Source: Lonepinella koalarum (GTDB taxonomy: Bacteria; Pseudomonadota; Gammaproteobacteria; Enterobacterales; Pasteurellaceae). Taken from it: 64,000 nt of DNA. The notes beneath the pieces were generated by a model. The model was not told the origin of the DNA, did no database searches, and was given only the letters and a program-made list of their open reading frames with translations. Below, piece by piece: positions 27,790 through 41,322 of this stretch. The DNA lies in NCBI RefSeq assembly GCF_042926695.1, contig NZ_CP170642.1, positions 248,001-312,000 of the forward strand. The letters run 5' to 3'. The stretch's first letter is position 1. Every line of letters begins with the position of its first letter. A program made the position numbers and the translations under genes.

Positions 27790-28773
27790 ATGAAATACCG
27801 ATTTTTTTTATCATTACTTATCGCTTTGATGCTATTAGGTATCCTTATTGCATTATCTATGGGGCGAATGCACATTCCTCTCGAAAATGTAATGAATACC
27901 TTACTTGGCAATAACCCCAATGAAGTGGAAAATAACGTAATCTTAATTCTAAGATTACCTCGAATTTTAACCGCACTTTTAGTCGGTGCAGGGCTTGCCA
28001 TTGCGGGCGTAACCTATCAAGGTGTGTTTAAAAATCCGTTGGTATCGCCTGATATTTTAGGTGTATCCGGGGGAGCTTGTATCGGTGCATCTGTTGCTAT
28101 TTTATTAGGCTTGGGATCGTTTTCCATTCAAATTTTGGCTTTTATCGGCGGTGTTGTTGCAGTGTCGCTCACCATGCTTGTTCCACTGTTAATGCGACGA
28201 GATAGCATGATTATTTTAGTGTTAGCAGGGATTATTGTCGGTGGTTTTATGGGGGCAAGCCTTGGGTTAATCAAATATTTAGCCGACCCCGAAACCCAGT
28301 TGGCGGATATTGTCTATTGGTCAATGGGGAGCTTAACCAAATCCAATTTCAAAAATCTCACCGCCTTTTCGCCAGTGATGATCATCACTGCCTTGGTTTT
28401 ATTATTACTTCGTTGGCGAATTAATTTGCTTTCATTGGGCGAACAACAAGCCAAACTGATTGGGGTAAATATCAAAATGGAACGCAATGTAATGATTTTA
28501 TGTTCCACCTTGCTGACGGCTTCAGCCGTGTGTTTAAGTGGTACGATCGGTTGGATTGGCTTAGTCATTCCCCATTTGGCGCGGCTGTTAATTGGTGATG
28601 ATAATATTAAGACCCTGCCATTAGCCGCCTTAATTGGGGCAATCTTTCTGTTATTGATCGATACCTTGGCGAGAAACCTTTATACAGAAGAAATTCCACT
28701 GGGGATTTTAACGGGCTTTATTGGTGCACCGTTTTTCGCATGGGTGCTAGTGAAACAGCGAATGGTGAAATAA
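27790..28773 (+). CDS. FecCD-family ABC permease
   Basis: 327-residue inner membrane protein with nine to ten predicted spans of the BtuC/FecCD fold. Signatures LRLPRILTALLVGAGLAIAG, GVFKNPLVSPDILGVSGGA and GWIGLVIPHLARLLIGDD (the ATPase-coupling loop). Such type II importers move siderophores, haem, B12, or in H. influenzae molybdate/tungstate (MolBCA). It ends 13 bp before its ATPase. The divergent TonB receptor and the binding protein at 34942 likely complete the system. Confidence 0.92.
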   Translation: MKYRFFLSLLIALMLLGILIALSMGRMHIPLENVMNTLLGNNPNEVENNVILILRLPRILTALLVGAGLAIAGVTYQGVFKNPLVSPDILGVSGGACIGASVAILLGLGSFSIQILAFIGGVVAVSLTMLVPLLMRRDSMIILVLAGIIVGGFMGASLGLIKYLADPETQLADIVYWSMGSLTKSNFKNLTAFSPVMIITALVLLLLRWRINLLSLGEQQAKLIGVNIKMERNVMILCSTLLTASAVCLSGTIGWIGLVIPHLARLLIGDDNIKTLPLAALIGAIFLLLIDTLARNLYTEEIPLGILTGFIGAPFFAWVLVKQRMVK

Positions 28774-28786
28774 GTGCGGTGCAAAA

Positions 28787-29575
28787 ATGTTAAAAATTAA
28801 AAACTTATCCTTTCATCATGCCAAACAAGCGAGCTTGTTACAACATATCAATTTGCATGTAAAGCAAGGGGAATTGCTCACTATTCTGGGGGCGAACGGC
28901 ACAGGAAAATCTACTTTATTGAACTGTATCGCAGGACTGTTGCAACCAAAGTGCGGTGAAATTTTATTGAATAATCAGAATCTTGCGGAATTAAGTCACA
29001 AGGAAATTGCCAAACATATTGCTTATGTCTCGCAACAACCACCAGAAACCTATCAATATGCTGTACGTGATTATGTGGTGCTAGGGCGAGCGGTGCATTT
29101 AAGTTTATTTGATCAACCGAGCGAACAAGATTTTGCTCTGGTGGATGACGCCTTAGCAAAATTAGGGATTTCGCATTTAAGCGACAAAATTTATATGCAA
29201 CTTAGTGGCGGTCAGAAACAGTTGGTGAATATTGCCAAAATTCTGGTACAGCAACCGCAACTCATTTTATTTGATGAACCCACTTCTGCCTTGGATTACG
29301 GTAATGTATTTAAAACCTTAACGCTGATTAAAGAACTGGCGGAACAAGGCTTTTCCATCATTATGACCACCCACAACCCCGATCACCCGATGTTATTACA
29401 AAGCAAATTGCCCGACAGCTTAGTCGCCATTTTAACCGACCAAGGCAAACTCCAAGTGGGGAAAACCCTTGATATTATTACGGAAAAAAATCTCACTGCA
29501 CTTTACCAAACGGATTTGCGAATGGTGGATGTGGCGGAACTCAATCGAAAAATTTGTGCAATTAAATCAATCTAA
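28787..29575 (+). CDS. ABC transporter ATPase, FecE/MolC type
   Basis: 262-residue importer ATPase: Walker A GANGTGKST (about residues 34-42), Q-loop YVSQQP, signature LSGGQKQ, Walker B LILFDEPTSALD and switch His in TTHNPDHP. Powers the upstream permease. Two uptake signals occur here, one in the 13-bp gap and one inside the gene. The binding protein gene expected next is displaced to 34942 by the restriction-modification gene. Confidence 0.92.
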   Translation: MLKIKNLSFHHAKQASLLQHINLHVKQGELLTILGANGTGKSTLLNCIAGLLQPKCGEILLNNQNLAELSHKEIAKHIAYVSQQPPETYQYAVRDYVVLGRAVHLSLFDQPSEQDFALVDDALAKLGISHLSDKIYMQLSGGQKQLVNIAKILVQQPQLILFDEPTSALDYGNVFKTLTLIKELAEQGFSIIMTTHNPDHPMLLQSKLPDSLVAILTDQGKLQVGKTLDIITEKNLTALYQTDLRMVDVAELNRKICAIKSI

Positions 29576-29581
29576 GATAAG

Positions 29582-29613
29582 GGCGAATGGATGTTGTGGC
29601 TTCCATCGCCTTT
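29582..29613 (+). terminator. Terminator-like hairpin after the ATPase gene
   Basis: GGCGA(a)TGGA at 29582-29591 pairs with TCCA-TCGCC at 29602-29610 over a 10-nt loop, followed by TTTAATAAATT. Bulged stem, so moderate confidence. Confidence 0.45.
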
Positions 29614-29689
29614 AATAAATTGGTGAAAGAAAAATTATCGGGTAAAATAAAACTATTCGTTGAATAATGCCAACAATCGGGACACCATA

Positions 29690-34820
<5,131 letters not shown>

Positions 34821-34825
34821 TCGGT

Positions 34826-34873
34826 AAAGTGCGGTGGAAAATCGAAAACTTTTCAATTTTTCATCGCGCTTTT
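34826..34873 (+). terminator. Degenerate paired-uptake-signal terminator after the RM gene
   Basis: Left arm begins with uptake signal AAAGTGCGGTGG; right arm ends CATCGCGCTTT. Over 23 bp there are three G-T wobbles and one mismatch. It looks like a paired uptake signal whose second copy has drifted. Confidence 0.6.
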
Positions 34874-34892
34874 AATATATAAAGCTATATAA
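34873..34892. promoter_or_regulatory. ModE-like operator, binding protein side
   Basis: TAATATA-N6-TATATAA then CG: six of seven plus seven of seven against TTATATA-N6-TATATAA. The spacer ends AGC as in the permease-side site. A further half-site CGTTATATA at 34923-34931 lies just before the ATG at 34942. Confidence 0.5.
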
Positions 34893-34941
34893 CGTGGTAT
34901 GCTTAATCAAAGTTATTAAATACGTTATATAAGGACAACAA

Positions 34942-35964
34942 ATGAAATTAAAAAAATGGCTACTTGCCACCGCACTTTCCCTTAGCTTAACGGCTAACCT
35001 TGCTTTGGCGAAAACCATTACGGACGTCAAAGGGAAAAGCGTAGAAATCCCCGATCAAGTGGAGCGTGTGGTGGATTTATGGCATGCCAACAATCAAGTG
35101 GTATTGTTGCTTGGCGGAGCGGATAAATTAGTTGGCACGACGAACATTATTAAATCCAATCCATGGTTTAATTTGGTCTATCCAAATATTAAAAACGTGC
35201 CAGCCATTAACAGCCAAAACAGCACGCAACTAGAAGAACTTATCGTGGCAAAACCCGATGTAGTGTTGGTGTCCAATAAACCTGCTCAAGAAGAAGTGGA
35301 AAAAGCAGGCTTGAAAGCCTTGTTAATTGGTTTTCAGAATTTTGATGGTTTAAAAAACACCGTACGCATTACGGCTGACGTGCTTGGTGACAAGGCACCA
35401 GCCATTGCGGAAGATTACATCAAAGAATTAGAGGCGAATATTGCGTTGGTGAATGAGCGTTTAAAAGATGTACCACAGGAAAAACGTCCTACGGTGATCC
35501 ATATTTCCAATGGCTCAAATTTATATAAAATTGACGGTGGTCGTTCGATTATTGGCGAATGGGTAAAGCTCGGTGGCGGTCGTAATGCCTTTGAAGATCA
35601 AGCTAATTTGGTCGAAGTGAGTGTAGAAGATGTGCTAAAAGCCAATCCTGATGTAGTGATTGTGGGCAGTCAGAATGCAGATAAAGCGGTAGAGCAAATT
35701 AAACAAGATCCGTTGTGGGTGAGTGTGAGTGCGGTGAAAAATAACCGAGTTTTCGTTAATCCAACAGGAACTTTTCCGTGGGATCGTTACAGTGCCGAAG
35801 AGGCCTTGCAAATTTTATGGGTAGCGAAGTTATTGCATCCCACCTTATTTGAAGATATTAATATGGTGGCAAGAACCCAACAATTCTATAAAAAATACTA
35901 CGATTACGATCTGAGCAAGGAAAATGCGGAGCAGATTTTAAAGGGACAGGATCCTGTAAAATAA
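34942..35964 (+). CDS. Periplasmic substrate-binding protein, Peripla_BP_2 family
   Basis: 340 residues with a Sec signal peptide (cleavage after ALA, about residue 23) and no lipobox. Mature start TITDVKGKSVEIPDQVERVV is the usual opening of type II metal/siderophore binding proteins. LEELIVAKPDVVLVSN and VLKANPDVVIVGS mark the two lobes joined by a rigid helix. It is the missing third part of the permease/ATPase pair 5.4 kb upstream. The substrate is not readable from sequence; the ModE-like operator suggests an oxyanion. An uptake signal overlaps the signal peptide codons. Confidence 0.88.
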   Translation: MKLKKWLLATALSLSLTANLALAKTITDVKGKSVEIPDQVERVVDLWHANNQVVLLLGGADKLVGTTNIIKSNPWFNLVYPNIKNVPAINSQNSTQLEELIVAKPDVVLVSNKPAQEEVEKAGLKALLIGFQNFDGLKNTVRITADVLGDKAPAIAEDYIKELEANIALVNERLKDVPQEKRPTVIHISNGSNLYKIDGGRSIIGEWVKLGGGRNAFEDQANLVEVSVEDVLKANPDVVIVGSQNADKAVEQIKQDPLWVSVSAVKNNRVFVNPTGTFPWDRYSAEEALQILWVAKLLHPTLFEDINMVARTQQFYKKYYDYDLSKENAEQILKGQDPVK

Positions 35965-36070
35965 TCAGCCAAAAAGTGGTTTGAGCGGATTTAAAGTCTA
36001 GCTATTCAATTAAGGGTTAAGTTTGGTGTTATACGAAATTTAATCCTTAATTTTATTGGAGATATATGAG

Positions 36071-36748
36071 TTATTTCCCCAATAAAAAATTTTGCAAAAT
36101 TTCTGCGGTAAATTCTTTGCGTAAATAAAATCCTAATGGCAAGGTATCAATCATTTCACCATTTTTACCAATGCCTTTGGTGATTGCTCGACTATTTGCA
36201 CCTTTGGGGCGGAGTTGTAATACATCACCTAATGTTCCATTAATTTGTGCGACTTTACCGAGTACAATGTAATCCATTAATTCTTCCCAATCTCGGCGTA
36301 ATTGCTGCTCTTGCCGTGAGTTTGGTTGCCACAAAATTGGGCTACCGATATAACGCTCGGCGAGTGGAATTTGACGTTCGCCTTGCACGGGAATCCATAA
36401 CACTTTGCTCAGTTTATGTTTAACGTGTGAATGTTGCCAATCTACACCTGAATTTTGTACTAACGGAGCAAGGCTGACAAAGGTGGTTTCTAGTGGATAA
36501 CCGTTTGAATTAATTGGAATGGTTTTTAACTCAATACCTAAATGAGCAAAATCTTGTTCAGGTTTACTGCCCGCTTTTGCTCCTAAAGCCGTTTCGATTA
36601 ATTGACCTACCCAACCTTTATCTCGTTTTAAATCAGGGGGAACAATAATGCCTAGTTCTTCCGCCAATTCGGCAAAGGTTAAGCCAGCAATAGCATTGGC
36701 TCGTTGCAAAAGTGCTTGTTCAGTTTGTGGACTGTTGATATTTCTCAT
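36071..36748 (-). CDS. mutH: DNA mismatch repair endonuclease MutH
   Basis: 225-residue GATC-specific nicking enzyme that cuts the unmethylated strand after MutS/MutL activation. The DX(n)EXK core is visible: Glu in GQLIETALG, Asp in PEQDFAHLG, and Glu/Lys in IELKTIPI. Length and C-terminal recognition lobe match E. coli MutH (229). It starts 1 bp from the end of ogt, so the two DNA-repair genes are cotranscribed. Confidence 0.95.
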   Translation of the reverse strand: MRNINSPQTEQALLQRANAIAGLTFAELAEELGIIVPPDLKRDKGWVGQLIETALGAKAGSKPEQDFAHLGIELKTIPINSNGYPLETTFVSLAPLVQNSGVDWQHSHVKHKLSKVLWIPVQGERQIPLAERYIGSPILWQPNSRQEQQLRRDWEELMDYIVLGKVAQINGTLGDVLQLRPKGANSRAITKGIGKNGEMIDTLPLGFYLRKEFTAEILQNFLLGK

Positions 36749-36749
36749 C

Positions 36750-37286
36750 TTAAAGTGCGGTGTATTTTTTCAATAATTTTTGTTTAACATATTCGACACC
36801 CTTATTGACATAAGGGATCTGTTCTAAATCTAATAAATAGCGTTTGGTGGGTAAGCCACCACCGAACCCCGTTAATTGTCGATCCTTGCCTAACACACGA
36901 TGACAAGGAATAATGATGCTGATCGGATTGCGTCCCACTGCACCACCCACTGCTCGTACTGCTTTAGGGTTATTTATCTGTTGAGCTAATTCACCATAGC
37001 TTAACTTTTTGCCATAGGGAATCTGACGTAATGCTTGCCAAATTTGTTGTTGGAATGGTGTACCTTGTGGTGCTAACGGAATCTGTGCAAAGGTTTCTGG
37101 TTGACCTTGAAAATAACGTTCAAGTGCGGTGCAAATTTGTTGAAAAATGGCTAAATCAGGTTGATAGTGCCAGTTAGGATTGGGGGCAATTTGTTCAAGC
37201 TCAAAGTCTAAATGGGTGAGCCGATCATTTTCCGCTAAGATTAATAGTTTGCCAATGGGAGAAGCGTAATAGCAATAGTCGATCAT
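36750..37286 (-). CDS. ogt: Methylated-DNA--protein-cysteine methyltransferase Ogt
   Basis: 178-residue suicide repair protein that removes O6-alkyl groups from guanine. The active-site PCHRVLG with its acceptor Cys and the preceding RAVGGAVGRNP helix-turn-helix region are clear; GTPFQQQIWQALRQIPYG is the family N-terminal signature of the C-domain. No Ada-type N-terminal domain. Upstream partner of mutH. An internal uptake signal lies near 37121. Confidence 0.93.
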   Translation of the reverse strand: MIDYCYYASPIGKLLILAENDRLTHLDFELEQIAPNPNWHYQPDLAIFQQICTALERYFQGQPETFAQIPLAPQGTPFQQQIWQALRQIPYGKKLSYGELAQQINNPKAVRAVGGAVGRNPISIIIPCHRVLGKDRQLTGFGGGLPTKRYLLDLEQIPYVNKGVEYVKQKLLKKYTAL

Positions 37287-37296
37287 GGTGATTCAA

Positions 37297-37322
37297 TAAA
37301 AAAGGGCGTAAAAGTTACGCCC
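37297..37322 (-). terminator. Terminator after fadL
   Basis: GGGCGTAA / TTACGCCC stem (37304-37322) with 3-nt loop; on the minus strand it is followed by a T-run. It separates fadL from ogt-mutH. Confidence 0.8.
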
Positions 37323-37346
37323 GATTATATGCTAATTTGTGATCAA

Positions 37347-38684
37347 TTAGAAACGATAGTTTAAGTTTAAGCCGTAAAGGTTGGCAGTGGCTTTTACTTT
37401 TATGTCACTTACAATACCTGAATTCGGTTCCACTTCTTTAAAACTATTGTTTGAACCGCGTAAATGAGCAAAACCAACATCCACAGAAAGATCTGGTGTG
37501 AAATGATAAGTTGCCCCTAGACTGTACCACATACGGTCAGTATCTGGAATTGAGATAGAGTGGTAGTCATTGGCAGCCGTTTCATCATACGCAATACCCG
37601 CACGTACGGTTAACGCATCAGTTGCATGATAAGTAGCACCGATTGCTAAACGAGAGCTATCACGGAAATTTTCAGTTTTTTGAAATAATTCTTTACCAGA
37701 AGCGCCTACCGCACGTAATTCTTTAAATTTAGACCACTCGGTATATTTCCAGCTATAGTGGAAAGCAAGTTTATCGGTAACTTGATGGAAACCAGAGAAC
37801 TCCCAGTAGGCTGGTAATGGTAAGGTTAATGAACCGGATTCATTTCCCTTTGAACCTAAAAAGACATTACCTGCATCGCTATATTGTCCATCAAAATCAA
37901 TATCAATTTTAGAATGGTAAGCTAAACCAAAACGGCTACTTTCTGTTACTTGCCACATTAAACCCGCATTCCAACCAAAACCCCATTCTGTTCCTTCAAT
38001 TTTACGAATAACTGTCGATGCGGGGCTTGCCGCTGCTAGTGCGGCATACGGTGTCCCTGCTAGGGTCGTGTTTGCGACAACATTACCTAAGGTACCCGCT
38101 CGACGTTCAATCACTGCATCAGCATAAACCGCATTAACACCTAAACCCAAAGCAAGATTATCTAGAATTTTATAAGAACCGCTTAAATTAAAGTTTAATG
38201 CCGTTAAGTCTGTTTTTCCTGCGAGATAACCAGCGTTGTAGTTATCATCGTATTCCGTTGCCAAGCCATAGTTAACATTTAATCCACCGCCTACAGCAAA
38301 CTTATCGTTAAGCGGATAAACCGCATAAATATTAGGAACTAAAGCACTTTTAGCAATATCATGAGCATCCGCCGATTTGGCTAGTCCCGGGGTTGGGATA
38401 GTGCCTTGAGAAGTCATAATAGATGATGCTGTAGTACCATAAACATCAATATTCGGATCCACATAAATCGCACCCAGTGAAATTTCTGGTCGTTTAAATA
38501 AACTCATTAATGCAGGGTTAGTGGCTACCACGCCAGCATTATCCGCAATAGCGGCTTCACCCGCATAAGCACGACCTAAACCAGAAGTGGAGATTTCAGC
38601 TAATTGGAATGCAGCGGCGTTAGCTGCGCCAGTTGCTACTAACATAGCAGAAGATAATAAGGTTTTTGTAAAAAGATTTTTCAT
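37347..38684 (-). CDS. fadL: Long-chain fatty acid outer membrane transporter FadL (OmpP1)
   Basis: 445-residue FadL-family barrel: signal peptide to about residue 23 (AANA), mature start AAFQLAEISTSGLGRAYAGEAAIADNAGVVATNPA with the plug-region NPA, and an aromatic C-terminal strand LNLNYRF. It corresponds to Haemophilus OmpP1 and imports long-chain fatty acids and other hydrophobic molecules. A FadR-like operator lies about 95 bp upstream, and a yfcZ-like gene is divergent, as in E. coli. Confidence 0.94.
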   Translation of the reverse strand: MKNLFTKTLLSSAMLVATGAANAAAFQLAEISTSGLGRAYAGEAAIADNAGVVATNPALMSLFKRPEISLGAIYVDPNIDVYGTTASSIMTSQGTIPTPGLAKSADAHDIAKSALVPNIYAVYPLNDKFAVGGGLNVNYGLATEYDDNYNAGYLAGKTDLTALNFNLSGSYKILDNLALGLGVNAVYADAVIERRAGTLGNVVANTTLAGTPYAALAAASPASTVIRKIEGTEWGFGWNAGLMWQVTESSRFGLAYHSKIDIDFDGQYSDAGNVFLGSKGNESGSLTLPLPAYWEFSGFHQVTDKLAFHYSWKYTEWSKFKELRAVGASGKELFQKTENFRDSSRLAIGATYHATDALTVRAGIAYDETAANDYHSISIPDTDRMWYSLGATYHFTPDLSVDVGFAHLRGSNNSFKEVEPNSGIVSDIKVKATANLYGLNLNYRF

Positions 38685-38777
38685 TGATTTTCCTAGAAAA
38701 TTATTAACATAAGAGAAAAAAACAGTCGAATTCTAATGAACGCTAATAGATAGTTCAATCTTTTTTACCGATAAACT

Positions 38778-38794
38778 ATCTGCTCAGACCAGTA
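38778..38794. promoter_or_regulatory. FadR-like operator upstream of fadL
   Basis: ATCTGCTCAGACCAGTA is one base from the symmetric core CTGGTCnGACCAG. An AGATAGTT/AACTATCT inverted repeat (38748-38781) overlaps its left end. FadR controls fadL in enterobacteria; regulation here is inference. Confidence 0.45.
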
Positions 38795-38865
38795 GTAAAA
38801 AATCATATTACATCCTAAAATATTAGTGATAAACTCTGCTAAAACGATTTACTAAAGGAAAAAAT

Positions 38866-39159
38866 ATGTAGAGTAATGTAATGCAACGTATTGAGCAAAC
38901 TAGTCGTTGTGGTTCAAAATCTAAAGCTAATGGTTTTTTGGACGGCGCTGAAAGTGCGGTGCAAATTTCACAATTTTTTACAACTCAACAAGATGCGGAA
39001 CAGGCTTTACAATATTTTATACAACAAGCCAAACAAGTCGAAAGTGAACCTTGTGAAATTCACAGTGATATTCAACCAATAAAGCATGGTGTTGTACTCG
39101 ATGTAAAAATTGTTTTTTGTTGTGAAGTAGAGGCTATCTTATTTCAGATGAAAATTTGA
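38866..39159 (+). CDS. yfcZ: YfcZ/YiiS-family (DUF406) protein with amber codon at position 2
   Basis: Small cytosolic protein of unknown function; VESEPCEI and CEVEAILFQ match E. coli YfcZ, which also neighbours fadL. A good ribosome site (AAAGGA) is placed for the ATG at 38866, but the next codon is TAG. The reading then stays open, in frame, to ATG at 38881, which would give 92 residues but has no well-placed ribosome site. Either translation restarts at 38881 or the gene is weakly expressed or silenced. An uptake signal lies inside. Confidence 0.75.
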
Positions 39160-39289
39160 TGTTGTTATAATTTTTTACCGTTTTTCATGCGAATTTGATC
39201 TAAAAATTTTTTCAAAAAATATTGTAAATTTTAAAATTATCGTGTTAAATCGGTATCAATTATAGGGTTTTTATTTCTAGGTTTTTATT

Positions 39290-40126
39290 ATGTGTCAGTT
39301 ATTAGGGATGAATTGCAATACGCCAACAGATATTGTGTTTTCTTTTGAAGGTTTTCGCCGTCGTGCCGGTTTAACCGATAGTCATTCGGATGGTTTTGGC
39401 ATCGCTTTTTTTGAAGGCAAGGGAGTCCGTGTTTTTCGGGATAATCGTCCCGCTTCATTATCACCGATCGGTGATTGCGTTAAGCAATATGACATTAAGT
39501 CATTAAATGTGATTGCGCATATTCGTAAAGCAACCCAAGGTAGTGTAGATATTGAAAATACTCATCCTTTTATTCGTGAAATTTGGGGTGAAAATTGGGT
39601 ATTTGCGCATAATGGTAATTTGCATGATTTGCCAGATATGACAGGACGTTTTTGCCAGCCAATTGGCTCAACAGATTCCGAAGCCGCATTTTGTTATATG
39701 GCAGAATTCTTAAAAAGACGTTTTTCTCGTAAACCGGTGGAACAAGAAATTTTTGCCGCTGTACAAGAAGTAACGGAATTTTTAGCCCAACATGGTACCT
39801 TTAATTTTATCCTATCGAATGGCGAATGGATGATAGGACATTGTGCCACAAATCTTCATTATCTTACTCGCCAAGCGCCTTTCGGTAAGGCTCAACGGAT
39901 TGATGATGAAAGCGTGATTGATTTTAATGATTATGCTAAAGATGGTGACAAAGTGACCATTATTGCTACTTTTCCGTTAACCAAAGATGAAAAATGGACC
40001 AAAATGCTTAGTGGTGGTTTTGTATTTTTTAAAAATGGTGAAAAAGTCAAAGAAATTATTGGTGTTGAAAAAGCCATTATTGATGATGGTACTTTGGGAG
40101 ATCGTATAGTGAATGATTGTTCATAA
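39290..40126 (+). CDS. yafJ: Class II glutamine amidotransferase-like protein YafJ
   Basis: 278-residue Ntn-hydrolase with the nucleophile Cys2 directly after Met (MCQLLGMN), as in all class II glutaminase domains. SHSDGFGIAFFEGKG, RKATQGSVDIENTHPF and FAHNGNLHDL follow the family. There is no synthase domain, so the ammonia acceptor is unknown; E. coli YafJ is likewise unassigned. Single gene. Confidence 0.9.
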   Translation: MCQLLGMNCNTPTDIVFSFEGFRRRAGLTDSHSDGFGIAFFEGKGVRVFRDNRPASLSPIGDCVKQYDIKSLNVIAHIRKATQGSVDIENTHPFIREIWGENWVFAHNGNLHDLPDMTGRFCQPIGSTDSEAAFCYMAEFLKRRFSRKPVEQEIFAAVQEVTEFLAQHGTFNFILSNGEWMIGHCATNLHYLTRQAPFGKAQRIDDESVIDFNDYAKDGDKVTIIATFPLTKDEKWTKMLSGGFVFFKNGEKVKEIIGVEKAIIDDGTLGDRIVNDCS

Positions 40127-40700
40127 TTCTGTACAGTTACTCCGTAACATGCGTGACCCTACATGAAAGTGTAGGGTTAATTGTATGGCTAAAAAATGAA
40201 CTACTTTTATTTGTTTTCTTGTGATTTCATATTTTACTTTAGTTCATCGATCTATCTCGTTGAATATTAACAATAAAATATCATAATTTAATTAACTGAT
40301 GAGAGTTCTTCTGTTTTATTATTGAACCAGTCACAATTTTATCCACAGTGAGATGGAATAAACCTTTTGATTGTGTTTAATTTCATCAATGGTGTAAAGC
40401 TATACAGGAACAATTTGTGTATTGTTCTGTGGAAAAGTGCGGTGTAATTTTTTTATTATTTTTTATGCTTAAGCTTTAAACAAAAATCAAAAATACCTTG
40501 TTTAATAAAACATTGTTGGTATTTAAACAGGGTTATTTTGCATTATGCAATGGTTTTGTCTGATTTATACACAGAGTTATGCACAATACTAATAAAAGAG
40601 TCTTATAAAGATAAAAATCCATATAATGTTGGCTAAAATCCCAGATTGTGCCATAATTCCACACTATATTTTAGATCAAAATAATTAAGGGTAAACGATA
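40127..40700. other. 574-bp AT-rich intergenic region with DnaA-box matches
   Basis: No convincing coding sequence. It starts with a small double hairpin (40149-40187) related to 43839-43914. It contains TTATCCACA (40339-40347), TTATACACA (40565-40573) and TTATGCACA (40577-40585), all fitting TTATNCACA on the same strand, one uptake signal near 40436 and several GATC sites. It is the longest non-coding stretch in the window. The rppH promoter must lie near its right end. Confidence 0.6.
40149..40187 (+). repeat. Double-hairpin repeat, copy 1
   Basis: GTTAC-TCC-GTAAC followed by ACCCTACA-TGAAAG-TGTAGGGT. Copy 2 near 43839-43914 has GCTAC-TCC-GTAGC and ACCCTGTA-CGAAAG-TGCAGGGT; the paired positions change together. 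Confidence 0.6.
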
Positions 40701-41321
40701 GTGATCGATTCCGATGGCTACCGTCCGAATGTTGGCATTGTCATTTGTAATCAAAATGGACAGGTGCTGTGGGCAAAAAGGTACGGACAGAATTCGTGGC
40801 AATTTCCGCAAGGGGGGATCAATGATAATGAAACCCCTGAGCAAGCAATGTATCGTGAATTGTATGAAGAAGTGGGTTTAAGCAAGAAAGATGTGCGTAT
40901 TGTTTGTTCGTCAAAACATTGGTTACGTTATAAATTGCCGAAACGCTTATTACGTCATGATAGTAAGCCTATGTGCATTGGACAGAAACAAAAATGGTTT
41001 TTGTTGCAGTTGATGATTGATGACCAGAGCATTGATATGAATTGTAGTAAAATCCCAGAATTTGATGGTTGGCGTTGGGTGAGTTTTTGGTATCCCGTAC
41101 GTCAAGTGGTGTCATTTAAACGTGAAGTGTATCGTAAAGCCATGAAAGAATTTGCTTTGGTCTTATTTGATCCAAACAAAACTGAGGTATTATTGAGGCA
41201 AAAAACACCGCATTTAAAAGTTGAACAGGTTAGCCTAAAAGAGAAAGCAAAAGAAATGCTGAATCATTCTCCTTATTATCATAAATCTCAACAGAAAACC
41301 AAGAAAAAACGGAGATATTAA
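40701..41321 (+). CDS. rppH: RNA pyrophosphohydrolase RppH (NudH)
   Basis: 206-residue Nudix hydrolase that removes pyrophosphate from mRNA 5' ends and triggers RNase E decay. The Nudix box GX5EX7REUXEEXGU spans residues 38-60 with every residue present; GYRPNVGIVI and SWQFPQGGI are typical. The basic C-terminal tail is longer than in E. coli RppH (176). Starts ATCGATTCC after GTG at 40701; the TauE-like gene follows after 1 bp. Confidence 0.94.
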   Translation: MIDSDGYRPNVGIVICNQNGQVLWAKRYGQNSWQFPQGGINDNETPEQAMYRELYEEVGLSKKDVRIVCSSKHWLRYKLPKRLLRHDSKPMCIGQKQKWFLLQLMIDDQSIDMNCSKIPEFDGWRWVSFWYPVRQVVSFKREVYRKAMKEFALVLFDPNKTEVLLRQKTPHLKVEQVSLKEKAKEMLNHSPYYHKSQQKTKKKRRY

Positions 41322-41322
41322 A

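Noticed and set aside
40127..40700. Calling this stretch oriC outright
   Set aside because: Three DnaA-box matches are suggestive, but no mnmG, mioC or dnaA lies nearby and GC skew cannot be judged from one window. Kept only as a finding.
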